Assembly (NCBI RefSeq): GCF_009377205.1
Contig: NZ_VJZE01000048.1
Location: 1-33,981, forward strand
Length of the DNA stretch: 33,981 nt
Direction of reading: 5' to 3'
From: Streptomyces phyllanthi
GTDB lineage: Bacteria > Actinomycetota > Actinomycetes > Streptomycetales > Streptomycetaceae
This document shows positions 1 through 8,900 of the stretch, piece after piece. The notes under the pieces are model-generated. The model searched no databases and was not told where the DNA came from. It saw only the letters and a program-made list of their open reading frames with translations. The position numbers and the translations under genes are program-made. Within the stretch, counting starts at the first letter, position 1; each line of letters starts with the position of its first letter.

Positions 1-2
1 GC

Positions 3-1310
3 CCCACCGTTCCCGCCGTCCCCACCACCCGGGCCGAACTGCGCGCCGCCCTCGACGAGCCCCTGCCGCTCGACCGGGTGGACCTCGCCGACCTCGACAA
101 CTTCGCCGACGGGGTCACCCCCTGGCGGATGTTCCACACCCTGCGCCACGAGGACCCGGTGCACTGGCAGCCGGAGCAGGCACCGAACTCCGGTTTCTGG
201 GCGGTGACCCGGCACGCGGACATCGCCCGTGTCGACCGCGACCCGGAGACCTTCACCTCGGCGAAGTTCGTCAACCTCGAAGAGGTCGACGAGGACCAGA
301 TCAAGAAGCGCGCCTCCATCCTGGAGCTGGACGGCGTCCGCCACCGCGCGCTGCGCAGTGTCATCCAGCGGCAGTTCGGCGCGAGCGTCATCAACAGCTA
401 CGGCGACTTCCTGCGCGGGCTGACCGCGCAGACCCTGGACGCGGCCCTGGCCAAGGGCACGTTCGACTTCGTCGCCGATGTCTCCGCGGACTTCCCGATC
501 AACGTCCTGGCCCGGCTCCTCGACGTGCCGCCGGAGGACAACCAGCGGCTCATCGACTGGGGCAACCGCATCATCGGCAACACCGACCCCGACTACGCGG
601 ACGTGCTCCTGCACAGCGCGGAGAGCGAGCAGTACCGCGACCTGCCGTTCCGGTCGCCCGCCTCCGTCGAGGTCTTCGAGTACGGCCGTGAGCTGGCACG
701 CCGGCGGCGCGGCGGTGACGGCACGGACCTGGTCTCCAAGCTCGTCAACACCACCCCGCGCGACGGAGTCCCGCTGTCCGCCCAGGACTTCGACAACTAC
801 TTCCTCCTCCTGGTGGTGGCCGGCAACGAGACCACCCGGCACACCATCTCCCACTCCATGCTGGCCCTCCTCCAGCACCCCGAGCAGCTGGCCAGGCTCA
901 AGGACGACCCGTCCCTGATCCCCACGGCGGTCGAGGAGTTCCTGCGCTGGGCCTCACCGGTCTACCACTTCCGCCGTACCGCGACGCGTGACGTCGAACT
1001 CGGCGGCAAGCGGGTGAAGGAGGGCGACAAGGTCGTCATGTGGTTCGCCTCCGGCAACCGTGACGAGGAGGTCTTCGGCAACCCGTACGACTTCGACGTC
1101 ACGCGGCAGAACAACGACCACGTCACCTTCGGCAAGGGCAGCCCCCACCTGTGCCTGGGCAACCTGCTCGCCCGCACCGAGATCCGCATCATGTTCGAGG
1201 AGCTCATCCCGCGCCTGGCGGACATCCGCCTGGTCGGCGACGTCCCGCGCGTACGGTCCAACTTCGTCAACGGCATCAAGAAGCTGCCGGTGGAGGTGAC
1301 CCTGGCCTGA
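3..1310 (+). CDS. Cytochrome P450, 5' end probably outside the window
   Basis: Haem-thiolate monooxygenase of the soluble bacterial class, using O2 and electrons from a ferredoxin or reductase not seen here. Counting from a GTG at 78 (410 aa to the stop): I-helix motif AGNETTRH at 248-255, ExxR motif within EEFLRW, and the haem loop FGKGSPHLCLG with the ligand Cys359. The opening DLADLDNFADG followed by DPVHW resembles the CYP124/125/142 lipid- and steroid-oxidising branch, but substrate cannot be read from this. The frame stays open with plausible codons back to base 3 (including RAELRAALDEPLPLDRV), so the true start probably lies before the window; GTG 78 is the fallback. It converges on the FAD-subunit gene, whose stop lies 38 bp away. 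No redox partner is adjacent. Confidence 0.93.
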   Translation, partial: PTVPAVPTTRAELRAALDEPLPLDRVDLADLDNFADGVTPWRMFHTLRHEDPVHWQPEQAPNSGFWAVTRHADIARVDRDPETFTSAKFVNLEEVDEDQIKKRASILELDGVRHRALRSVIQRQFGASVINSYGDFLRGLTAQTLDAALAKGTFDFVADVSADFPINVLARLLDVPPEDNQRLIDWGNRIIGNTDPDYADVLLHSAESEQYRDLPFRSPASVEVFEYGRELARRRRGGDGTDLVSKLVNTTPRDGVPLSAQDFDNYFLLLVVAGNETTRHTISHSMLALLQHPEQLARLKDDPSLIPTAVEEFLRWASPVYHFRRTATRDVELGGKRVKEGDKVVMWFASGNRDEEVFGNPYDFDVTRQNNDHVTFGKGSPHLCLGNLLARTEIRIMFEELIPRLADIRLVGDVPRVRSNFVNGIKKLPVEVTLA

Positions 1311-1348
1311 CCACGTCCACCTGGTGTTCCGCGCGGGCGGCTGTGTGC

Positions 1349-2071
1349 TCAGTGGCCGACCGGGCGGGTCAACACCTCTGTGACCTGCCGGCGGACCGCT
1401 TCCCGAGCCGTGGAGGGAAGCGCGCCGATGGCCGTACGCTCCAGGGCGGACAGGGCTTCCTCGGCATCGGTGTCGCACGGGGTGCTCTCACTGATCACCT
1501 CGTAGCCGTCCCGGACCGCGACACGAAGGCGGTGCTGTCCGTCGCCGTCGGCGTGCACCGCCGCCGCGACGACCACGGGTGGCTCGCCGCCGGCCTCGCC
1601 GGACAGTTTGCGGTACCCGCTGGCCACCGGATCGCGCCACTGGATGCTGACAAGAAGACGGCGCTGCCCCAGCACCTCGGCCAGGTCCGCCTCGACGGTC
1701 CCGTCCCGGTCCAGCAGCGTCGCACGGGCCTCCAGCACGAGTGCCGCGGGCAGCAGGCAGCGCAGCGTGCTGCCGAGGAGGTTGCCGCCGACCGTGGCCG
1801 TCCGGCGTACGGCTCCGGTCCCCACCGTGGCGGCCGCCCGGCGCAGTGTCTCCGGTACCCGGTCGACGATCCGGTTCAGGACGACGGCCGCGCCCAGCGT
1901 CCCGGGCCCGATGGTGTTGGCCTCCGGCAGGTTCCGCAGGGACATGGCCTGCTCCGGGAACCCGTCCCGCTGCCAGGTGGCCCACACGAGCGTGGCGCCG
2001 CCGATCGGCACCGCCCCGTCGGCCAGGCACTTCTGTGCTTCGGATATGGATGTGGGCAGATGCAACAGCAA
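1349..2071 (-). CDS. FAD-binding subunit of the molybdenum hydroxylase type (CoxM/xanthine dehydrogenase FAD domain)
   Basis: In this family the subunit carries FAD and passes electrons between a 2Fe-2S subunit and the acceptor (NAD or quinone) of CO dehydrogenase or xanthine dehydrogenase-like enzymes. The 240-aa protein starts MLLHLPTSISEA, has IGGATLVW where the family has AGGTDL, and has RRTATVGGNLLGS in place of the canonical RN-GTIGGNL flavin loop. The C-terminal half matches the CO dehydrogenase flavoprotein C-terminal domain. It is a little shorter than the usual 270-300 aa. The start is a TTG with an AGCAGG ribosome site about 9 nt upstream. The molybdopterin large subunit and 2Fe-2S subunit that normally accompany it are absent from the window, so it is either an orphan or works with distant partners. 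Confidence 0.8.
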   Translation of the reverse strand: MLLHLPTSISEAQKCLADGAVPIGGATLVWATWQRDGFPEQAMSLRNLPEANTIGPGTLGAAVVLNRIVDRVPETLRRAAATVGTGAVRRTATVGGNLLGSTLRCLLPAALVLEARATLLDRDGTVEADLAEVLGQRRLLVSIQWRDPVASGYRKLSGEAGGEPPVVVAAAVHADGDGQHRLRVAVRDGYEVISESTPCDTDAEEALSALERTAIGALPSTAREAVRRQVTEVLTRPVGH

Positions 2072-2635
2072 GACGGCGGACCTGCTTTCACGGAACGTTT
2101 GCGGCGGTGGTGCGACACCACCGGCGCGCGAGTGCTGGGGTGGCTCATTTTCCCCGTACCCATAGGGGCGCGTACAGGTCTCATCCGCTCATTACGTGCG
2201 CCCCTGAAGCGCTGAGGGCTCCGACGTACGCGCTGCGCAGGGAGGCCGGATATCGGCCTGGCGGAAGGCCCCGAAAGCCAACCCGGCCCGCAAATAGTCC
2301 TGTTGGCGCCCGAGTGGGTCCAACGTCCGTTCCCCGGCAGGGGGGTTCACGCGGAGCGCACTGGCACCCGACGACTCGGGATCACGCCCCAGGGCTACCG
2401 GCGCACCTTCCGCAGCCCACGACCAGACGGTCAGGACTGCTTTACGGTCTTGAGTGGTCTCCATGGTCCGGTGCGACCCGGGAAGACCGTGAAGTGGCTC
2501 TCCGTCGGACGGTGCGGTACTCGTCGCGGCAACGGTGCTCGTCCTGAGAAGCCGCCGACGGACGGTGGTCCCGGTCGCCCCGCACGCCCATGATTGACTC
2601 GCACGCGCGAGCGGGTGGCAGTGCGGAGGGGGCAC
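2072..2635. other. Divergent intergenic region between FAD-subunit and kinase genes
   Basis: This 564-bp region separates two divergently transcribed genes, so both promoters should lie here. Short open frames exist on both strands, but their proteins are Arg/Pro/Gly-rich shadow translations without domains, and I call no gene. The one clear structure is an imperfect inverted repeat with 12-bp arms (2440-2451 and 2483-2494, one mismatch) around a 31-bp spacer. I could not assign -35/-10 elements with confidence. Confidence 0.6.
2440..2494. repeat. Inverted repeat, possible operator
   Basis: The left arm CTTTACGGTCTT (2440-2451) is the reverse complement of AAGACCGTGAAG (2483-2494) except for one position. 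The 31-bp spacer is long for a terminator, and the element lies about 140 bp before the kinase start. It could be a paired binding site for a regulator of one or both divergent genes. Function is inferred from symmetry and position only. Confidence 0.4.
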
Positions 2636-4810
2636 ATGGTGCAGGCGTTCACGGCCCTGGAGGCCGACGACCCGAGCGAGGTGGGGCCGTTCCGGATCGT
2701 GGCGCGGCTGGGTGCCGGCGGGATGGGGCAGGTCTATCTGGGGGTGTCGCGGGGCGGACGCTCGGTGGCGGTGAAGGTGGTCCGCCCGGACCTCGCCGAC
2801 GACCAGGACTTCCGGCGCCGCTTCGCGCGTGAGGTCCATGCGGCGCGTCAGGTGAGCGGCCTGTTCACCGCGGGTGTGGTCGACGCCGATCCGCACGGAG
2901 TGCCCCCGTGGCTCGCCACGGTCTATGTGCCGGGCATGTCGTTGGCCGACGCCGTGGCCGCGTTCGGGGCGCTCCCGGAGAGGTCCGTGGCGGCGCTGGG
3001 GGCGGGGCTGGCCGAGGCGCTCGGGGCGATCCATGCCGCCGGGGTGGTCCACCGGGATCTGAAGCCGTCGAACGTACTGCTGGCCTCGGACGGTCCCAGG
3101 GTCATCGATTTCGGGATCTCGGCGGTGAACGAGGCCAGTGTCCTCACCCGTACCGGAACGGTCGTGGGGACACCCGGCTTCATGTCCCCGGAGCAGCTGA
3201 CGGGCCGGCGGATCGGTCCGGCGAGCGACGTCTTCTCGCTGGCCTCGGTGCTGGCGTTCGCCGCCTCCGGGACGGGGCCCTTCGGTACCGGGTCCCTGCA
3301 AGAGCTGTTGTTCCGCATCGTGTACCGGGAGCCGGACCTGGGGGGAGTCCCGGAAGGGCTGCGCACCCTCGTGGCACGCTGTCTGGCCAAGGAACCCGGA
3401 GAGCGGCCCTCGGTGCCCCGGCTTCTGGAGGAACTGGCGGGCATGGCCGCGAGCCCCGCGCCGGGTGACGGAACGCCCGTGCTGGGGGACTGGCTTCCGG
3501 CCGACCTGGCGCAGACGGTGGCCGTGCGTGCCGCCGTACGTCTGCCGGAGACCTTACCGAGGACACGACCGGGCCCGGTCCCGGCGGCGCCGGACATCCG
3601 GCCGGAGCCGCCCGGGGACGAAGCGGGCGGGCCGGAATCCGCGGAGGAGCGGCAGGGACCGGCGTCGGAGTCTCCGGGGGAGCGGCAGGGACCGGCAGCG
3701 GAATCCCCGGAGGGGCGGCAGGCGCGGCAGGGACCGGCGTCGGAATCCCCGGAGGAGCGGCAGGGGCCGGCAGCGGCCGCCGGGGCAGGTGGCACCCTCG
3801 TGCCGGCGCGCCGCAGGATGTCCCGTCGTTACGCGCTGCTGTACGCCTTGGGTGTGAGCGCCGTGGCCGTCCCGAGCGGCGTGTATCTCCTGCGCTCGAA
3901 CGGGTCCTCCGGTCCCTGGCGCGTCAGACGCACGATCACCGGCCAGGCCGAGTGGGTGCGGAGGGTCGTCTTCAGCCCTGACGGCAAGGTCCTGGCCAGT
4001 GTGGAGGCCCATGGCAGGGTCGGTCTGTGCGACGCCGGTACCGGCAGGCGCACCGGCACGCTGCTGGCGCACGACAGCCATGTGTGGTCGGTCGCCTTCA
4101 GCCCCGATGGCAAGGTCCTGGCCACCGGTGGCGGTGACGACGAGGCTGCGCTCAGGTTGTGGGACCCGAGAACCCGTGAAGCCGGACTCACCCTCGTGGG
4201 CCACACGAACCGGGTGTGGTCGGTGGCCTTCAGCCCGGACGGAGAGGTTCTGGCGAGCAGCAGCCGGGACAGAACCGTTCGGCTCTGGAACGTGCGCGAC
4301 GGCGGTCTCAGAGCCACCCTCAAGGGCCACACCGACGGAGTGAACACGGTGGCCTTCGCCCCCGACGGCAGAACCGTGGCGAGCGGAGGCGGCGACGAGG
4401 ACCGCATGATCCGCCTGTGGGACTCCCGGACCGGTGAGCACAGCGCCACCCTGGAAGGCCATACCGACTCGGTGTGGTCGGTCACCTACAGTCCTGACGG
4501 CAAGACCCTGGCCAGTAGCGGAGCCGACCGCACCGTCCGGCTGTGGAACCCGCGGACCGGCAGTCTCAGGGCCACGCTCAGGGGCCACACGGAGGGGGTG
4601 AACGCCGTGGCCTTCGCCCCCGACGGCAGGACTCTCGTCAGCAGTGGCGAGGACGTCACCATCCGGTTCTGGGACGTGCGAACCGGTGAGAACACGGACA
4701 CCCTCAAGCCGACCGCCAAAGCCGATTGGCAGTTCGTCGCCCTGAGTCCCGACGGCAGGACGCTGGCCGGCGGTGACAGTGAGGGCACGATCCGGTTCTG
4801 GAGCCGGTGA
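2636..4810 (+). CDS. Membrane-anchored Ser/Thr protein kinase with C-terminal seven-blade WD40 propeller
   Basis: The start is ATG 2636, behind GGAGGG five bases upstream; an in-frame TTG at 2594 has no such site. The 724-aa protein contains a Hanks kinase (residues about 17-280): glycine loop LGAGGMGQVY at 25-34, Lys47, catalytic VHRDLKPSN with Asp141, DFG at 158-160, and activation segment GTPGFMSPEQ. A Pro/Glu/Ser-rich linker with 11-residue repeats of the ERQGPASESP type follows (about 330-385), then one membrane helix (about 398-419). Seven WD40 blades (about 430-724) follow, most with SPDGK or APDGR turns and RLWD/RLWN ends. The topology puts the kinase in the cytoplasm and the propeller outside. 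A TTA codon at 3554-3556 (Leu307, in the linker) makes translation potentially dependent on the bldA tRNA. It converges on the STAS gene 31 bp downstream. Confidence 0.95.
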   Translation: MVQAFTALEADDPSEVGPFRIVARLGAGGMGQVYLGVSRGGRSVAVKVVRPDLADDQDFRRRFAREVHAARQVSGLFTAGVVDADPHGVPPWLATVYVPGMSLADAVAAFGALPERSVAALGAGLAEALGAIHAAGVVHRDLKPSNVLLASDGPRVIDFGISAVNEASVLTRTGTVVGTPGFMSPEQLTGRRIGPASDVFSLASVLAFAASGTGPFGTGSLQELLFRIVYREPDLGGVPEGLRTLVARCLAKEPGERPSVPRLLEELAGMAASPAPGDGTPVLGDWLPADLAQTVAVRAAVRLPETLPRTRPGPVPAAPDIRPEPPGDEAGGPESAEERQGPASESPGERQGPAAESPEGRQARQGPASESPEERQGPAAAAGAGGTLVPARRRMSRRYALLYALGVSAVAVPSGVYLLRSNGSSGPWRVRRTITGQAEWVRRVVFSPDGKVLASVEAHGRVGLCDAGTGRRTGTLLAHDSHVWSVAFSPDGKVLATGGGDDEAALRLWDPRTREAGLTLVGHTNRVWSVAFSPDGEVLASSSRDRTVRLWNVRDGGLRATLKGHTDGVNTVAFAPDGRTVASGGGDEDRMIRLWDSRTGEHSATLEGHTDSVWSVTYSPDGKTLASSGADRTVRLWNPRTGSLRATLRGHTEGVNAVAFAPDGRTLVSSGEDVTIRFWDVRTGENTDTLKPTAKADWQFVALSPDGRTLAGGDSEGTIRFWSR

Positions 4811-4841
4811 CCCGGCCCGGGGAAGCGGTGGGTACGTGGGC

Positions 4842-5207
4842 TCAGTTGGCCAAGGCGTGACGGAGGGTGGGGTAGCAGGGGATGAGGACGTCGATGCCGA
4901 CGAGCCGCATCACCCGCAGCACGGTGGCCTGAGGGCCCGCCAGGCGCAGCCAGCCGTCCGCCTTTTCGGCTGCCTGCTGGGCGGCGATGAGGACGTTGAT
5001 GCCGCTGGAGTCCATGAACGTCACGCCGCTGAGATCGGCCACGGTCCGCGGTGACATGGCATCGCACGGAGGAATCAGTGCCTGGTGGAAGCGGTCGCGG
5101 ATGCTGTGGTCGATCTCGCCGCGCAGGGTGACGACCCGGACGCCGTCGACGGTCGACTGGCCGATCGACAGCCGGGCGGGCCCTGCTGCTCCGTGGATGT
5201 CTGTCAC
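4842..5207 (-). CDS. STAS-domain anti-sigma factor antagonist (RsbV/SpoIIAA type)
   Basis: These 121 aa form a single STAS domain. In partner switching, the unphosphorylated antagonist binds an RsbW-like kinase and frees a sigma factor; phosphorylation of a Ser in the DxSG loop ends this. The loop is visible as DLSGVTFMDSSGINVL, with the double Ser at the usual phosphoacceptor position. I chose the GTG at 5207, preceded by a TTGAGG ribosome site, giving MTDIHGAAGPARL. A much longer in-frame extension upstream has no family similarity and overlaps the intergenic region. It is divergent from the HATPase gene at 5420, its likely partner or competitor. No sigma factor gene is present nearby, so the target is unknown. 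Confidence 0.9.
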   Translation of the reverse strand: MTDIHGAAGPARLSIGQSTVDGVRVVTLRGEIDHSIRDRFHQALIPPCDAMSPRTVADLSGVTFMDSSGINVLIAAQQAAEKADGWLRLAGPQATVLRVMRLVGIDVLIPCYPTLRHALAN

Positions 5208-5419
5208 AGTTGCCTCAACTGCGCTGGTTGTCGGGGGGACTTGGGTAGGACATGTGTGGAAAGCCTGCCCGGATGTTACGGAGAGATGCGCCCCGAAGGG
5301 CCCCGTATCAAGGTAGGAACGCATAAGAGAGGGCCCGGCGGGTACGCGCGTGCGAATGAACGGGGAGTGCGGCAACGAAGATGGACTCAGTGGCATCGGT
5401 CCGCGGTGGTGAGGGCGGT

Positions 5420-5869
5420 ATGGGGCCGGGTGCCGATCCGATCCAGGAGACGGTCGCCCTGGAAGGCGACGGTTCCTGTATAGCCAAGGCCCGTCACCTC
5501 GCGGTCGGCTTCCTCACCCGCGTCCAGGCCGAGCACGGCCTGCCGGTGTCCGCGCGGGCGATGGAGCTGACCCAGCTGGTGGTCAGCGAACTGGTCACCA
5601 ACGCCCGCAAGTACGCCCCCGGACCCGTGCTGATGGAACTGCGCGTCGCCGCGGCCATGGTGGAGGTGGTCGTGTGGGACAGCGACCCCGTCCTGCCGGT
5701 GGCCCGGACGACCGATCCGGGCCGGGTCGGACAGCACGGTCTGGAGATCGTCATGGCTGTCGTCCAGGGCTTCGAGGTCCAGCGGGAGCCGGTCGGCAAG
5801 CGCGTCACCGCTCGTATCGCTCTGGCCGACGACCCCGGTGGGGACGTCGCCGGGCGCCTCTTTCCGTAG
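5420..5869 (+). CDS. RsbW-like anti-sigma regulatory HATPase
   Basis: HATPase_c_2 family protein of 149 aa from ATG 5420. Family members bind sigma factors or phosphorylate STAS antagonists. Visible ATP-site elements are the N-box ELVTNARKYAPG, a G1-like region VVWDSDPVLP and a G2-like loop GQHGLEIV. ATG 5420 is preceded by GAGGG at good spacing; an in-frame ATG at 5381 would add 13 residues but has weaker ribosome-site support. The G1 box, normally DxGxG, reads DSDP here; Streptomyces members of this family are often relaxed at this box. It pairs divergently with the STAS gene. The stop at 5869 is directly followed by a heptamer tandem repeat. Confidence 0.85.
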   Translation: MGPGADPIQETVALEGDGSCIAKARHLAVGFLTRVQAEHGLPVSARAMELTQLVVSELVTNARKYAPGPVLMELRVAAAMVEVVVWDSDPVLPVARTTDPGRVGQHGLEIVMAVVQGFEVQREPVGKRVTARIALADDPGGDVAGRLFP

Positions 5870-5875
5870 TTTTGC

Positions 5876-5924
5876 GTCTGCCGTCTGCCGTCTGCCGTCT
5901 GCCGTCTGCCTTTCGTCTTTCGTC
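5876..5924. repeat. Heptanucleotide tandem repeat between convergent genes
   Basis: Five perfect copies of GTCTGCC (5876-5910) are followed in the same 7-bp register by two copies of TTTCGTC (5911-5924). The array lies in the 93-bp gap between the stops of the HATPase gene and the PKS gene, outside coding sequence. It is too short and has no spacers to be a CRISPR array. It looks like slippage expansion; no function is evident. Confidence 0.9.
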
Positions 5925-5962
5925 TTTTGCGTTCTGACGGCAAGGCCCCGCGGGTGGTGCCG

Positions 5963-8900
5963 TCATGACAGAACCAGTCCCATCTTGTCGGCCAGACCGG
6001 TGGCGAGTGCCGCGATCGTGGGGTGCTTCCAGACGAAGTTGTTCGCGAGCTGGATACCGAGTCCCGCTTGCAGCCGGGTGCGCAGCTCCATGGACAGCAG
6101 TGAGTCGAAGCCGAGGCTGCGGAGCGGTGTCTGCGGGTCCAGCCGTGCGTTGCCGGACTGGAGGACCGTGGCCATCTGCTCGGCGAGATAGGCCTCCAGG
6201 GCCGTACGGCGGGCGAGAGGGGAGTCGAGCCCCGCCAGGCGGGCACGGACGTCGGCTCCGTCGGCGGGCCGGCCCTCCGGCGATGCGTTGCCCGGCGAGG
6301 TGTCGCCCGGCGAGGTGTCGCCGGACCGTGCGCTGCTCCCCGCCTCGTGGCCGTCCACCAGGCGTGCGAAGAAGGGCGCGCTGCGGACGCCGGGCAGGAT
6401 CCATGTCTCCGGGCGGCCGGGCAGGACACCGGCCGTCACCCGCCGGTGGGCGAGGAGCGCTTCGAGGGCACGCAGACCGCTCTCGGTGGGAATCGTCTCG
6501 TAGCCGCGGTCCGCGAAGTCCGTCGCGACGCCGGTCTGTCCCCACGGCCCCCAGTTGACGGCCACGGTGGGCAGCCCCCGGCCGGTCCGCCAGGCGGCGA
6601 AGGCGTCCAGCCACGCGTTGGCGGCGGCGTACGCGCCCTGACCCGGGTTGCCCAGCAGGGACGCCATGGAGGAGTAGAGCGCGAACCAGTCGGCCGGGTG
6701 TTGCGCCAGGGCCTCGTGGAGGCGCCAGGCGGCGGTGACCTTGGGCTGCCAGACGCGCTCGAGCTGTTCGTCGGTGATGTTGGTGGTGACGGCGTCGTCC
6801 AGGACCATGGCCGAGTGCACCACTCCCCGCAACGGCAACCCGTCCGCCGTGGCCGCGGCCACGAGCCGTTCGGCTGTTCCGGGCAGGGAGACATCGCCCA
6901 GTTCGACGGTGATACGGGCGCCCGCGGCGCGCAGTCGGGCCAGCTCGGTTCGGGTGGCCTCGCCGGGAGGCGTACGGCCGTTGAGGACGATGTGCCCGGC
7001 GCCCAGTTCGGCCAGACGCGCCGCAGTGGCCAGCCCCACGCCGCGCAGCCCGCCGGTGACGACGTAGGCGCCGTCGGCGCGTACCGGCGAGGGCGGCTCG
7101 GCGTGCACGGCGGCCGTCTCCCCGCACTCGGGCACGGTCAGGACGAGCTTGCCGATGTGACCGGCCCCCGCCATCAGACGGAACGCCTCCGTGGCCCGGG
7201 CCAGGGGGAACTCCCGGTACGGCAGCGCCTTCAGATGGCCTGCGGCGAACAGGTCCATGACCTCGCCCAGGAGTTCCTGGAACACCTGCGGGCGGTTCTG
7301 CTGCAGTTCGATGAGATCGACCGTGCTGAAGGTGACGTTGTGCCGCAACGGCGCCAGCCCGAGGGAGGCGTCGGCGAGGATGTCACGGACACCCAGCTCG
7401 ACGAACCGGCCGAAGGAACGCAGTGCCTCCAGGCCGGCCCGGATCGCCGGTCCCGAGAGCGAGTTGAGCACGACGTCGACGCCCTCGCCTCCGGTCGCCT
7501 CCCGGGCCTGTTCGGTGAAGTCCAGCGAGCGCGAGTCCATGACGTGCCGGACGCCCATCCCGCGCAGGTATCCGCGTTTCTCGTCGTTCCCGGCCGTGGC
7601 CAGCACCTCGGCCCCCAGGTGCCGGGCCACGGCGATGGCGGCCAGACCCGTACCACCGGTGGCGGAGTGGATCAGGACGCGTTCGCCCGCTGCGAGGCGC
7701 GCCACATGGCGCAGGGAGTACCAGGCGGTGAGAAACGCCGTCGGGATGCCCGCCAGGGCAACGGCGTCGGCGCCGGGCGGCAGGGGGACCACCGCGTCGG
7801 CGCGGACGGTCGCGAACGATGCGAAGGCGCCCCCCGCGAGGTCGACGGCCAGCACGGTGTCACCGACCCGGACATGCTCGACGCCCGGGCCGACGGCGGT
7901 CACCGTCCCCGTGCACTCGAAGCCGATACGGTCACCGCTGTCCGCAGGCCGGTCCGTGCTCCGGCCCGTACGCCCGCCCGTACGCCGGCCCGTACGCCCG
8001 CATGCACGCCGGTCTGTAGGCCGGTCCGGGGCCGGGAGCAGCCCCATGACGGTCAGGACGTCACGGAAGTTCACTCCTGCCGCGCCCACCCGCAACTCCA
8101 CCTCTCCCCGGCCCGGTGGGTGCTCTTCGCCCACCGCGAGACGCAGGGAACCGAGGTCTCCGGCCCGGCTCGCGCGGAGCCGGAAGCGGTCCGTGCCGTA
8201 ACGCACGGTGCGGGTGGTCGCCGCCAGGCGTTCGGGCTCCGTCAGCGGAGCGGGGACCAGCCGGGCCACGTGCTGTTCCGCACCCCGCACGGCCATCTCG
8301 TCTCCGGGCACACCGCGCAGCAGGAGGGCGGCCGTCTGCCGGAGATCGTCGTCGGACGCTCCCATGTCGATGAGCGTGGGACGCAGCTCCGGGTGCTCAT
8401 GGGCCAGGACGCGGGCGAGGCCGCGAACCGGCCCCTGGGAGGGGTCCTCCGTCTCGCCCGGCCGGACGGCGCGGGCGCCCCGCGTGAGGACGAAGAGCCT
8501 GGGGGAGCTCGGGCAGTCCGCGAGGGCCTGGGCGACACCCAGAAGCCGTCGGGTGCGCGTCAGGGCGTCCACCGTGGGGTCGGCAGCGGGCGTCGGCCGG
8601 CCAGTACCGGCCTCCTCCGGCATGCCGCTCGGTGAGCACAGGAACACCACGGCGCCCGGCGGATCGGTCAGTTCCCGCTCGGCGAGGTGGGCCCGGACGG
8701 CGGGGAGGCGGTGCTCGCCCTCCGGGAGAGCGAGGGTCCGAGCGGCGGCCCCCGACGCGCGGAGTGCCTTGGCGAGTGCCCCGGCCTGTGCGCCGGGCTC
8801 GCCGACCACCAGCCAGGGACCGGCCGGTGCCGGGTTTGTCGCCACCGGGTCTGCCGGCGCCGGGCCTGCCGGTGCCGGGTCTGTCGCCACCGGGTCTGCC

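Noticed and set aside
2303..2593. Open frame of 96 codons before the kinase gene
   Set aside because: No family resemblance, Pro/Arg/Gly-rich composition, and the divergent promoters must lie in this space.
2192..3301. Minus-strand open frame across the kinase domain and its upstream region
   Set aside because: Overlaps the Hanks kinase catalytic motifs in antisense and encodes low-complexity Arg/His/Pro sequence.
5876..5924. Heptamer array considered as a CRISPR or attachment site
   Set aside because: Units are 7 bp and directly contiguous, without spacers, and no cas or integrase gene is nearby.
6347..8635. Long plus-strand open frame opposite the ER and KR domains
   Set aside because: Antisense shadow of conserved PKS coding sequence; composition is typical of shadow frames and no motif is visible.
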